Assembly: GCA_016209725.1 (NCBI GenBank)
Contig: JACQVO010000090.1
Span: forward strand, 1-29,695
Direction of reading: 5' to 3'
Length of the DNA: 29,695 nt
DNA from: Candidatus Methylomirabilota bacterium
GTDB lineage: Bacteria > Methylomirabilota > Methylomirabilia > Methylomirabilales > 2-02-FULL-66-22
This document shows positions 7,485-14,482 of the stretch, in pieces. A program made the translations under genes and the position numbers. The notes under the pieces were generated by a model. That model was given only the letters and a program-made list of their open reading frames with translations. It was not told where the DNA came from and did no database searches. Every line of letters starts with the position of its first letter. Position 1 is the stretch's first letter.

Positions 7485-7508
7485 GTGGCCCCGGCGGGAC
7501 GGGGCCAC
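7485..7508 (+). other. Perfect hairpin downstream of roadblock gene
   Basis: GTGGCCCC and GGGGCCAC form an 8-bp perfect stem with an 8-nt loop, starting 9 bp after the stop. It has no T-run of its own and precedes the intrinsic terminator at 7513. Confidence 0.6.
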
Positions 7509-7512
7509 GGCG

Positions 7513-7548
7513 GGCATCGCCTGCGGCAAGGGCGCGATGCCGTTTTTT
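7513..7548 (+). terminator. Rho-independent terminator
   Basis: GGCATCGC (7513-7520) pairs perfectly with GCGATGCC (7534-7541) and is followed by G and six Ts (7543-7548). It separates the TPR/roadblock pair from the aroQ-efp-acc unit and lies only 22 bp before the aroQ start, so aroQ must have a promoter inside or just after it, or depend on readthrough. Confidence 0.8.
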
Positions 7549-7570
7549 GTTCGTGGCCATCGGGGGAGCC

Positions 7571-8065
7571 GTGGCGCGCATCCTGGTTCTCAACGGTCCG
7601 AACCTGAATCTCCTGGGGACGCGAGAGCCCGGCCTGTACGGCACCACCACGCTGGTCGAGATCGAGAGCGCCGTGCGGAAGCTGGCCCGCCGGCTCCGCT
7701 GCGAGGTGCGGTTCCAGCAGCATAACGGGGAGGGGGAACTGATCGAGGCCTTGCACGAGGCCGTGGGCTGGGCCGACGCCATCGTTTTCAACCCGGCGGC
7801 GTATACCCACACCAGCGTCGCCCTGCGGGATGCGATTGCGGGGACTCGCCTCCCGGTGGTCGAAGTGCACCTGTCCAACATCCACGCGCGGGAGCCGTTC
7901 CGCCACCATTCCCTGACGGCAGAGGTGGCCGTCGGGCTGGTGAGCGGGTTCGGCGCAGACAGCTACCTGCTGGGTCTGCAGGCCGCGCTGGGTTACGTGG
8001 CGAAGCACCCCGCGCGCCCCCAGCCCGGGCGGGGGGTCCTGCGAGGGAGGAGTCGAGTTTCGTGA
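7571..8065 (+). CDS. aroQ: 3-dehydroquinate dehydratase, type II (copy 2)
   Basis: A 164-aa protein starting at GTG with ARILVLNGPNLNLLGTREP, the canonical type II dehydroquinase N-terminus. The catalytic Arg/Tyr (GTREPGLYG), NPAAYTHTS, EVHLSNIHAREPFR and the final GADSYLLGL are present. Two positions differ from the usual pattern: QHNGEG replaces QSNHEG, and NPAA replaces NPG(A/G). The C-terminus has a basic tail of about 15 residues beyond the normal 145-150 aa. The position beside efp, accB and accC is a widespread bacterial arrangement, so this is probably the biosynthetic copy. Its stop overlaps the efp start (GTGA). Confidence 0.93.
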   Translation: MARILVLNGPNLNLLGTREPGLYGTTTLVEIESAVRKLARRLRCEVRFQQHNGEGELIEALHEAVGWADAIVFNPAAYTHTSVALRDAIAGTRLPVVEVHLSNIHAREPFRHHSLTAEVAVGLVSGFGADSYLLGLQAALGYVAKHPARPQPGRGVLRGRSRVS

Positions 8066-8619
8066 TTCTGGCAGGCGATTTGCGACCAGGCGTCAAGGTG
8101 GAAGTGGACGGCGTTCCCTTCGTGGTCACCGACTTTCACTGGGTGAAGCCGGGCAAGGGCGGCGCCTTCATGCGGACGAAGCTCCGGAACATGCGAACCG
8201 GGGCCATCGCGGAGCGGACCTTCCGGACGGATGAAAAGCTGCCCTCCGCCGACCTGGAGGAGAAACGGGCCCAGTTCCTGTACCAGAGCGACGACGAGTT
8301 CCACTTCATGGATATGGAGACCTACGAGCAGTTCTTCCTGTCTGCGGACCAGCTCGGCGACGCCAGGAAGTATCTCAAGGAAGAGATGGTGGTCACGATC
8401 GTGTCCCACCGCGGGACCCCGTTGACGGTGGAGGTGCCGACCTTCGTGGAGCTCACGGTGTCCACGACCGATCCGGGCGTGCGCGGGGACACCGCCTCGG
8501 GCGGGTCCAAGCCGGCCACCTTGGAAACCGGTGCCGTCATCCAGGTGCCCCTCTTCATCAACGTGGGCGATCGGCTGCGGGTGGACACGCGGACCGGCAC
8601 CTACATCGAGCGCGCATGA
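8062..8619 (+). CDS. efp: Translation elongation factor P
   Basis: EF-P binds ribosomes stalled at polyproline stretches and promotes peptide-bond formation. The 185-aa length is normal. The N-terminal KOW-like domain carries the tip loop KPGKGGAF, with Lys32 at the position modified in lysine-type EF-Ps. The middle OB domain (YQSDDEFHFMDMETYEQ) and the C-terminal domain with GAVIQVPLFINVGDRLRVDT and TGTYIERA follow. The GTG start overlaps the aroQ stop by 4 nt. GGGAGGAG at 8045-8052 serves as its ribosome site, indicating translational coupling. No modification enzyme is encoded in the window. Confidence 0.97.
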   Translation: MILAGDLRPGVKVEVDGVPFVVTDFHWVKPGKGGAFMRTKLRNMRTGAIAERTFRTDEKLPSADLEEKRAQFLYQSDDEFHFMDMETYEQFFLSADQLGDARKYLKEEMVVTIVSHRGTPLTVEVPTFVELTVSTTDPGVRGDTASGGSKPATLETGAVIQVPLFINVGDRLRVDTRTGTYIERA

Positions 8620-8722
8620 CGGCCACCGGGGAACGGCTGCGGCAACAGCCAAGTCGGTGGTGCGCCGAGGCCCACTGGGGTTCGTCTCGCGTGTACCCCA
8701 CGGAGCCTCACGGGAGGGCGGG

Positions 8723-9181
8723 ATGGACCTCAAAGAGCTGAAGGCCCTCCTCCGGCTGATGGAGGGACACGACGTCGAGGAGGTGGAGGTGGAGGAGGGC
8801 GGCCGGCGCATCCGCATCCGGCGGCGGCCGGCGCAGCCCCTGATCCCTCAGGCGCCACCCGCCGTGCCGCACGCCGCCACCCAGGTCACGGGGACCGCCT
8901 CACCGCTCACCGCCGGCACCACGGCCTCGGAGACCGCCGGCCTCATCCCTGTGGAGTCACCGATGGTCGGTACCTTTTACCGGGCCCCGGCACCCGGCGC
9001 CGAGCCCTACGTGAAGGAGGGGGACCTGATTCAGAAGGGGACCGTCCTCTGCATCATCGAGGCGATGAAGCTCATGAACGAGATCGAGGCCGAGGTGAAG
9101 GGCCGGATCGCCCGGATCCCGGTCGAGAACGGCCAGCCCGTAGAATTCGGGCAAACTCTCTTCTTCCTGGAACCCGTGTGA
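8723..9181 (+). CDS. accB: Biotin carboxyl carrier protein of acetyl-CoA carboxylase
   Basis: A 152-aa carrier subunit. The N-terminal helix (MDLKELKALLRLMEGHDVEE) and an acidic/basic segment lead into a Pro/Ala/Thr-rich flexible linker (about residues 38-77). The biotinyl domain follows, with SPMVGTFYRAPAPG and EAMKLMNE; Lys116 is the biotinylation site. It carries the carboxyl group between AccC and the carboxyltransferase for malonyl-CoA synthesis. ATG 8723 follows a GGGAGGGCGGG ribosome site. It forms the usual accB-accC pair, and accA/accD are not in the window. Confidence 0.96.
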   Translation: MDLKELKALLRLMEGHDVEEVEVEEGGRRIRIRRRPAQPLIPQAPPAVPHAATQVTGTASPLTAGTTASETAGLIPVESPMVGTFYRAPAPGAEPYVKEGDLIQKGTVLCIIEAMKLMNEIEAEVKGRIARIPVENGQPVEFGQTLFFLEPV

Positions 9182-9212
9182 GCCGGGTTCGGGAATTGAT
9201 GCACTTCCTCCA

Positions 9213-10556
9213 TTGTTCTCCAAGGTCCTGATCGCCAATCGCGGCGAGATCGCCGTCCGGATCATCCGGGCCTGCCGGGAGCTGAGCATCCGGACAGTGG
9301 CGGTCTTTTCCCAGGCGGACGCCGAGGCCCTCCACGTACAACTGGCGGACGAAGCCGTGTGCATCGGGCCGCCCCAGGCCATCCAGAGCTACCTCAAGGT
9401 CGCCGCCATCATCAGTGCCGCCGAGATCACCGGGGCCGAGGCCATCCATCCCGGGTACGGCTTCCTGGCCGAGAATCCCCGCTTCGCCGAGGTCTGCGAG
9501 GGCTGCGGGATCCAGTTCATCGGCCCGTCCGCCGCCAGCATTCAGATGATGGGGGACAAGGCGGCCGCCCGCCGCGTGGCCGCGTCTCACGGCGTCCCCG
9601 TCCTGCCGGGCAGCCAACATCCGGTTCGCGATCTCGCCGAGGCGAGACAGCTCGCGCGGGAGATCGGCTTTCCCCTCATCATCAAGGCCAGCGCGGGCGG
9701 GGGGGGGAAGGGCATGCGGGTCGTGACGGCCCCCGAGACGCTGGAATCCGCGCTGGCCACGGCGGCGGCCGAGGCGGCCGGGGCCTTCGGAGACGCCGCG
9801 GTGTATCTGGAGCGGTACCTTCCCGATCCACGCCATGTGGAGATCCAGATCCTGATGGATGCCCACGGGCGGGGAGTGCACCTCGGCGAGCGCGACTGCT
9901 CCATCCAGCGCCGCCACCAGAAGCTGCTGGAGGAGGCCCCCTCGCCGGCCCTGACGGACTCGCTCCGCCAAGCCATGGGACAGGCCGCGCTCAGCGTGGC
10001 GGAGGCCGCGGGCTACCGCAACGCGGGGACAGTGGAGTTCCTGCTGGATGGGCGGGGCAACTTCTTCTTCATGGAAATGAACACCCGCATCCAGGTGGAG
10101 CACCCGGTCACCGAGATGGTGACGGGCCTGGACCTGGTGAAGGCTCAGGTGCGGATCGCCGCGGGCGAGCCGCTCCCGGTCACCCAGGCGGACGTGCGAC
10201 TCCAGGGGCACAGTCTGGAGTGCCGAATCAACGCCGAGGATCCCGACCGCTTCCTCCCCTCGCCCGGGAAACTGACGAACTTCCGGGCGCCGGGGGGTCC
10301 CGGCGTGCGGGTGGACAGCCATGCCTACGTCGGCTACGTCGTCCCGCCGTACTATGACTCGCTGCTGGGCAAGGTGATCGTGCACGGCCACGACCGGGAC
10401 GAGGCCATTCTGCGCATGCAGCGTGCCCTGGACGAGACGCTGATCCAGGGGGTGCAGACCACGATTCCGTTCCACCAGAAGGTCCTGCGCCACCCGGACT
10501 TCCTGGCCGGGCGAACATCGACGCGGTTCCTGGAGCGCCTGACGGAGGCGCAGTGA
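9213..10556 (+). CDS. accC: Biotin carboxylase subunit of acetyl-CoA carboxylase
   Basis: A 447-aa ATP-grasp enzyme that carboxylates biotin on AccB using bicarbonate and ATP. FSKVLIANRGEIAVRIIRA opens the pre-ATP-grasp domain. Also present are HPGYGFLAEN, Lys158, the glycine loop GGGGKG (162-167), ERYLPDPRHVEIQ, FFFMEMNTRIQVEHPVTE and ECRINAEDP. The length matches E. coli AccC. The only start in frame that fits the family N-terminus is TTG 9213, with no Shine-Dalgarno sequence; the preceding bases read CTTCCTCC. An ATG at 9199 is out of frame. The gene follows accB by 31 bp and its stop overlaps the thiE start. Confidence 0.97.
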   Translation: MFSKVLIANRGEIAVRIIRACRELSIRTVAVFSQADAEALHVQLADEAVCIGPPQAIQSYLKVAAIISAAEITGAEAIHPGYGFLAENPRFAEVCEGCGIQFIGPSAASIQMMGDKAAARRVAASHGVPVLPGSQHPVRDLAEARQLAREIGFPLIIKASAGGGGKGMRVVTAPETLESALATAAAEAAGAFGDAAVYLERYLPDPRHVEIQILMDAHGRGVHLGERDCSIQRRHQKLLEEAPSPALTDSLRQAMGQAALSVAEAAGYRNAGTVEFLLDGRGNFFFMEMNTRIQVEHPVTEMVTGLDLVKAQVRIAAGEPLPVTQADVRLQGHSLECRINAEDPDRFLPSPGKLTNFRAPGGPGVRVDSHAYVGYVVPPYYDSLLGKVIVHGHDRDEAILRMQRALDETLIQGVQTTIPFHQKVLRHPDFLAGRTSTRFLERLTEAQ

Positions 10557-11233
10557 GGCTCCGCTCCCTGCATCTCTGCGTGATCACGGATCCGGAGCTG
10601 GCCCGCGGTCGCGACCATGTCGCCATTACGGAGGCCGCTCTGAGCGGTGGCGCGGACATGATCCAGCTCCGCGACAAGACCGGGAGCCTGCGCGATCTTC
10701 TGCCGCAGGCCAGGGCCATCCAGGCCCTCTGTCGGGCGCGCCCGGCTCTCTTCATCGTGAACGATCGCCTGGACCTGGCCCTGGCTGCCGGGGCGGACGG
10801 GGTGCACGTGGGGCAGGATGATCTCCCGGCCGAGGCGGCCCGCCGCCTGTTGGGCCCGGGACGGATTCTTGGCGTCTCCACCCACAGCCGGGAACAGGCG
10901 GAGGCGGCCCGGGCCGCCGGGGCCGACTACATCGGCTTCGGTCCCATGTTTCCCACCGGGACCAAGGAGACCGGATACACGCCCCGTGGCCTGGAAGGGC
11001 TTCGGGAGGCGCGGGCGGCCGTGTCACTTCCCATCCTGGCCATCGGCGGGATCACCCTTGAAAATGTCGCCGCGGTCATCGGCGCGGGGGCCACGGCCCC
11101 GGCCGTCATCTCTGCCATCGTGGCGGCGCCGGACATCGCGGCGGCGACGGCGGCCTTCCGGAAGTGCGTGGCCACGGCCAGGGCTCTCGCGAAACCGCGG
11201 CCGGCGTCGCAGGGCCATCGGGGGCTGCCTTGA
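10553..11233 (+). CDS. thiE: Thiamine-phosphate synthase
   Basis: A 226-aa TIM-barrel enzyme joining HMP-PP and the thiazole phosphate to give thiamine monophosphate. It has IQLRDKT, FIVNDRLDLALAAGADGVH, VGQDDLP, GVSTHS, GFGPMFPTGTKE and LAIGGIT, in the expected order. The usual GADGVAVISAI phosphate-binding segment reads GATAPAVISAI, a modest deviation. The C-terminus carries a basic Pro-rich tail of about 15 residues. The GTG start overlaps the accC TGA (GTGA), so translation is probably coupled to fatty-acid genes, an uncommon neighbour for a thiamin gene. No TPP riboswitch is seen upstream, as expected for an internal operon gene. Confidence 0.93.
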   Translation: MRLRSLHLCVITDPELARGRDHVAITEAALSGGADMIQLRDKTGSLRDLLPQARAIQALCRARPALFIVNDRLDLALAAGADGVHVGQDDLPAEAARRLLGPGRILGVSTHSREQAEAARAAGADYIGFGPMFPTGTKETGYTPRGLEGLREARAAVSLPILAIGGITLENVAAVIGAGATAPAVISAIVAAPDIAAATAAFRKCVATARALAKPRPASQGHRGLP

Positions 11234-11392
11234 CACGGCCCGCCTCTCTGGGGCATGCTGCAGTCCCAGTCGGGGCGCCTTGGGCAAGAGCAAATTCCTG
11301 GGACCACGCCGCTATCGGGTGCACCCTCGATACCCGAGGGCTGCGGGACTCTGGTAGCGCGCAGCGCGAAACCATCGCCTGGGGGGATCTGC

Positions 11393-12565
11393 ATGCCTGC
11401 AACCGATGTGGTGGTCATCGGCGGTGGCTGCACCGGCAGCAGTACGGCCTTCTGGCTGGCATCCCGGTACCGGCAGCGGGTCACACTCCTCGAGCAGCGG
11501 ACGGTCGGCGGCGGACCGACCGGCCGCTCCAGCGGCATTGTCCGCATGCACTACTCCTACGATCCTCTCATCCGCCTGGCCCTGCGCAGCCGGGACATCT
11601 TCGCGCACTTCGATGGGGTCGTGGGAGGCAGCGCTGACTTCAAGCGGACCGGGTTCCTGCTGCTGGCTCCGCCGGGAGAGAAGGCCATGGTCGTGGCCAA
11701 CGTCCGGCTCCAGCAGCGCCTCGGGGTGGCCACCAGCGTGCTCGATCGGGATGCCATCGCAGGCCTTGACCCCCGCCTGCGCACGGACGACGTCGGTGCA
11801 GGCGTCTACGAGCCCGACTCCGGGTACGCCGATGGCTATGCCACGGCCACCGCGTTTGCCGCCGCGGCTAGGAGGCATGGCGCTGAGGTCCAGGAGGCGA
11901 CGGCAGCCCTTCGTGTGCTGGTGGACGGGAACCGGGTGACCGGCGTCGAGACGCCGGCCGGCCGGATCGCTGCCGGGGCCGTGCTCGTCGCCAGCGGCCC
12001 CTGGACGCGCGGTCTTCTGGCACCGCTGGGCGTCGGCCTGCCCATCCGGACCACGCGCCATCAGGTGGTGCTGCTGGAGACTCCCCCGCAGGTGGCCCCC
12101 TTGAAGTCGGTCCTCGTCGACCTCGGGACTGGCATCTACGTCCGTCCTGACGTGGGCGGGCAATTCCTCATCGGTTCAATCGAGGAGGGGCCGGATGAAG
12201 AGGTGTCTCCTGATGCGTTCAACGAAGGCACCGACTTCGATTTTGTGGAGCGGGTCTCGCGGCGGCTCGTCCACCGGGTCCCCGCGTTCTCGGGGGTAGC
12301 GGTGAAAGGAGGATATGCCAGCCTTTACGATGTCACACCCGACTGGCAGCCGATCCTGGGCGCCGTTCCGGACACCGCCGGACTTTTCGTTGCCGCGGGC
12401 TTCAGCGGGCACGGCTTCAAGCTGAGCCCGGCCCTTGGCGAAGCCCTGGCAGGCCTAGTGGTGGAGGGCAGGTCCGGCGCCGTTGACCTGGTCATGTTCC
12501 GGGTTTCGCGCTTCGCGGAGGGCGCGCTGATCCACAGCCACTACGCGCACGGAATCGTGGGCTAG
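11393..12565 (+). CDS. FAD-dependent oxidoreductase (DAO family: glycine/sarcosine/D-amino acid oxidase-like)
   Basis: A 390-aa flavoprotein. The Rossmann FAD motif VVIGGGCTGSSTAFWLA is near the N-terminus, followed by an acidic strand end (LLEQR) and SSGIVRMHYS, the pattern near the flavin in sarcosine oxidase beta-like members. A middle substrate domain (YEPDSGYADGYATATAF) and the C-terminal GFSGHGFKLSPALGEALA that closes the FAD site complete it. It probably oxidises a secondary amine or amino acid; substrate unknown. ATG 11393 has GGGGGGAT upstream. The 159 bp between thiE and this gene show no feature. Proximity to the amino-acid importer operon suggests amino-acid use, but a separate promoter lies between them. 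Confidence 0.88.
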   Translation: MPATDVVVIGGGCTGSSTAFWLASRYRQRVTLLEQRTVGGGPTGRSSGIVRMHYSYDPLIRLALRSRDIFAHFDGVVGGSADFKRTGFLLLAPPGEKAMVVANVRLQQRLGVATSVLDRDAIAGLDPRLRTDDVGAGVYEPDSGYADGYATATAFAAAARRHGAEVQEATAALRVLVDGNRVTGVETPAGRIAAGAVLVASGPWTRGLLAPLGVGLPIRTTRHQVVLLETPPQVAPLKSVLVDLGTGIYVRPDVGGQFLIGSIEEGPDEEVSPDAFNEGTDFDFVERVSRRLVHRVPAFSGVAVKGGYASLYDVTPDWQPILGAVPDTAGLFVAAGFSGHGFKLSPALGEALAGLVVEGRSGAVDLVMFRVSRFAEGALIHSHYAHGIVG

Positions 12566-12699
12566 TGGATGTCCACACGGGAAGGCAACGGCGGCTCAGC
12601 GCGCCTCCAGGGCGGAGCACCACTCCCGCCTGGTCCCCCGACGGCCAGCGCATCGCCTTCGTCAGGGGCGGGGATCAGGATGCGCAGATCTACACCGAC
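12565..12699 (+). pseudogene. TolB/WD40-like beta-propeller fragment
   Basis: Directly after the oxidoreductase stop, about 45 codons read DVHTGRQRRLSAPPGRSTT followed by PAWSPDGQRIAFVRGGDQDA, one PD40/TolB-type propeller blade. The similarity ends near 12700, before any second blade. There is no signal peptide. This looks like a scrap of a larger periplasmic or peptidase-associated propeller gene. Confidence 0.6.
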
Positions 12700-12751
12700 C
12701 TGAGTGTGCTGCCCCTGGTGGCCTGGCGGCCGCCCGCCGTGAGGCCGAGGT

Positions 12752-12862
12752 GATGTCGAGGCAGGCCGTGCGGACCATCTCGTTCTGGCGGAGGTTCTCG
12801 GCGGTGTCGCCCAACACGACCTGACCTGTTTGCAGGGCATCCCCCCGGTCGGCGACGGGGCG
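12752..12862 (-). pseudogene. livF 3'-end fragment (reverse strand)
   Basis: On the reverse strand, about 37 codons read VADRGDALQTGQVVLGDTAE and NLRQNEMVRTACLDI. This corresponds to the C-terminus of LivF-type branched-chain amino acid ABC ATPases (RGYVLQTG.VVL...L..N..VR.AYLG). Nothing of the ATPase core precedes it, and Tyr-Leu-Gly is changed to Cys-Leu-Asp. It points towards the oxidoreductase, opposite to the intact importer operon, so it is the relic of another transporter operon. Confidence 0.65.
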
Positions 12863-12872
12863 ATACGCGGTC

Positions 12873-12901
12873 TTGACATGGCGGAGCCTTGGCCATACTA
12901 T
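12873..12901 (+). promoter_or_regulatory. Strong sigma-70-type promoter of the branched-chain amino acid importer operon
   Basis: TTGACA (12873-12878) and TACTAT (12896-12901) with a 17-bp spacer form a near-consensus promoter. Transcription would start near 12908, giving a leader of about 235 nt before the substrate-binding protein gene. It lies immediately upstream of the reverse livF scrap's end. Confidence 0.7.
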
Positions 12902-13143
12902 CCTTCCACACGCCGAGCCGTTCGCAACAGGTACCACGGATCCAAGCCATAGACACAACCGGGCAAGGACCGGGACGGTCCGTGGCAGTCACCGGTCTCC
13001 CCGGTTTTCACCGGCAGTGGACGCTGGTGGGCCGAAGCCAAAGGAGGTGAGAGGGGCGAGGCAGATCTGACAACCCAGGCGGTAGTCTCTTTCGAGTGGT
13101 ACTGGAGCGGACGAGTTTTACTGGAGGGGAAAGGAGGGGCCAG
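12902..13143 (+). promoter_or_regulatory. Structured 5' leader of the importer operon
   Basis: The untranslated leader contains competing stems. CCACGGA (12934-12940) pairs with TCCGTGG (12979-12985), while GGACCG (12967-12972) pairs with CGGTCC (12976-12981); the two overlap and exclude each other. Downstream, ACCGG/CCGGT (12991-13005) is followed by TTTT. This layout could be an attenuator, but it matches no riboswitch class I recognise. An AGGAGGGG ribosome site precedes ATG 13144. Confidence 0.35.
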
Positions 13144-14400
13144 ATGAGGAGACGGCGTTTCCCGTGGTTCGTGATCTCAGCCTTGGTGGTAGGAGCCGGG
13201 TTCTACGTTGCGCTGCCCGGTTTCGCAGCCACCGTGGGACCTGTGACGGACTCGATCGGTGTGGTGAAGATTGCCAAGGGTCAGCCCGTAACGGTGGCCT
13301 ACTGGATGGTCGTCGCCGGTCCCGACGCAAGCTTGGGCATCGATACGCGGCGTGGCGTCGAAATCGCCATGGAGGGCAAGGGGGGAAAATTGCTCGGCCA
13401 TCCCATCAAGCTCATCGGCGAGGACACGGGATGCAACGCCGAGGGAGGGGTCACGGCAGCGACCAAGCTGTCTGCGAACCGGGACATCGTGGCGGCCATC
13501 GGCTCCAACTGCTCCAGTGAGGCCGTGCCCGGGGCCCCCATCCTCTGGAAGGCGGGTATTTCCACCGTCTCGCCTTCGAACACCGCGCCCAAGCTGACCG
13601 CCGCGGACCGTGGACCGACATTCGACGGGTACCTCCGGACTGCCCACAATGACAAGGTCCAGGGGAGGGTTGCCGCGGAGTTCGCCGTAAAGGTTCCGAA
13701 GGTGAAGCGGGCTGCCACCATCCACGACGGGAGCCCCTATGCCGAAGGGTTGGCGAACGTCTTCGCGGAGACGCTCAAGAAACTCGGAGGAACCATCACT
13801 GCTCAGGAGGCGGTTTCGCCCACCGACACGGACATGCGGCCGGTGCTAACCAAGATCGCGGTGGGCAAACCCGAGCTCGTCTACTACCCGATCTTCATCT
13901 CCGCGGGTGGCCACGTCACCCGGCAGGCCAAGGAAGTCTCTGGCTTGGCGAACGTCAAGCTGATGGGCGCCGACGGGATGTTCTCCCCGGACTTCATGAA
14001 GGCTGCCGGGGATGCGGCCGTGGGCATGTACCACTCAAGCCCGGACCTGTCCCCGGAGGCCCTGGGTCCCAAGTACAAGGACTTTCTCGACAAGCACCAA
14101 AAGAAGTACGGCGAGAAGCCGCTGGCGCCGTTCCATGCCCACGGCTACGATGCGGCGAATATGATCTTTGCCGCCATCGAGAAGGTGGCCATGAAGGACG
14201 CGTCCGGAAACACCTACATCGGTCGGAAAGCGCTGCGGGATGCGCTGTTCGCCACCAAGAACTTCAAGGGGCTGACCGGCACCCTGACCTGCGATAAGTT
14301 CGGCGACTGCGCGGACCCCAAGATCGCCATTTATCAAACGGAGTCCGCCGACCCCGCCAAGTGGGACCCCGGGAAGAACCCCAAGAAGATCTATCCGTAG
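13144..14400 (+). CDS. Branched-chain amino acid-type ABC substrate-binding protein (first of two)
   Basis: A 418-aa periplasmic-binding-fold (type I, LivK/HAAT) protein. An Arg-rich n-region and a hydrophobic core give a signal peptide of about 29 residues ending near GFAA. VTVAYWMVVAGPDASLGIDT, RRGVEIAMEGKGGKLLG and LIGEDTGCNAEGGVTAATKL follow, then SNCSSEAVPGAP and SPSNTAPKLT, typical ligand-site segments. Four Cys in the mature part (TGCN, SNCS, LTCDKFGDC) could form two disulfides. The ligand is unknown: members of this family also bind amides, urea or aromatic acids. It is the first gene of the operon, with a strong ribosome site. A stable hairpin follows, which usually favours higher expression of the SBP. 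Confidence 0.92.
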   Translation: MRRRRFPWFVISALVVGAGFYVALPGFAATVGPVTDSIGVVKIAKGQPVTVAYWMVVAGPDASLGIDTRRGVEIAMEGKGGKLLGHPIKLIGEDTGCNAEGGVTAATKLSANRDIVAAIGSNCSSEAVPGAPILWKAGISTVSPSNTAPKLTAADRGPTFDGYLRTAHNDKVQGRVAAEFAVKVPKVKRAATIHDGSPYAEGLANVFAETLKKLGGTITAQEAVSPTDTDMRPVLTKIAVGKPELVYYPIFISAGGHVTRQAKEVSGLANVKLMGADGMFSPDFMKAAGDAAVGMYHSSPDLSPEALGPKYKDFLDKHQKKYGEKPLAPFHAHGYDAANMIFAAIEKVAMKDASGNTYIGRKALRDALFATKNFKGLTGTLTCDKFGDCADPKIAIYQTESADPAKWDPGKNPKKIYP

Positions 14401-14425
14401 TTCACGCAGGATGAGGATGGAACCG

Positions 14426-14463
14426 GGGGGATGAGCCGGGGAGGATCCTTCGGCTCATCCCCC
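14426..14463 (+). terminator. Intercistronic 13-bp hairpin after the SBP gene
   Basis: GGGGGATGAGCCG (14426-14438) pairs perfectly with CGGCTCATCCCCC (14451-14463) around a 12-nt loop. Only a broken T-tract (GTTCGTTT) follows. It sits between the SBP and livH, so it probably acts as a partial terminator and 3'-end stabiliser that lets the binding protein mRNA exceed that of the membrane parts. Confidence 0.65.
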
Positions 14464-14482
14464 GTTCGTTTGAGGAGACCGC

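Noticed and set aside
12902..13143. Known riboswitch (glycine, cobalamin, SAM, TPP) in the importer leader
   Set aside because: The conserved core sequences of these classes are not present; only generic stems are seen.
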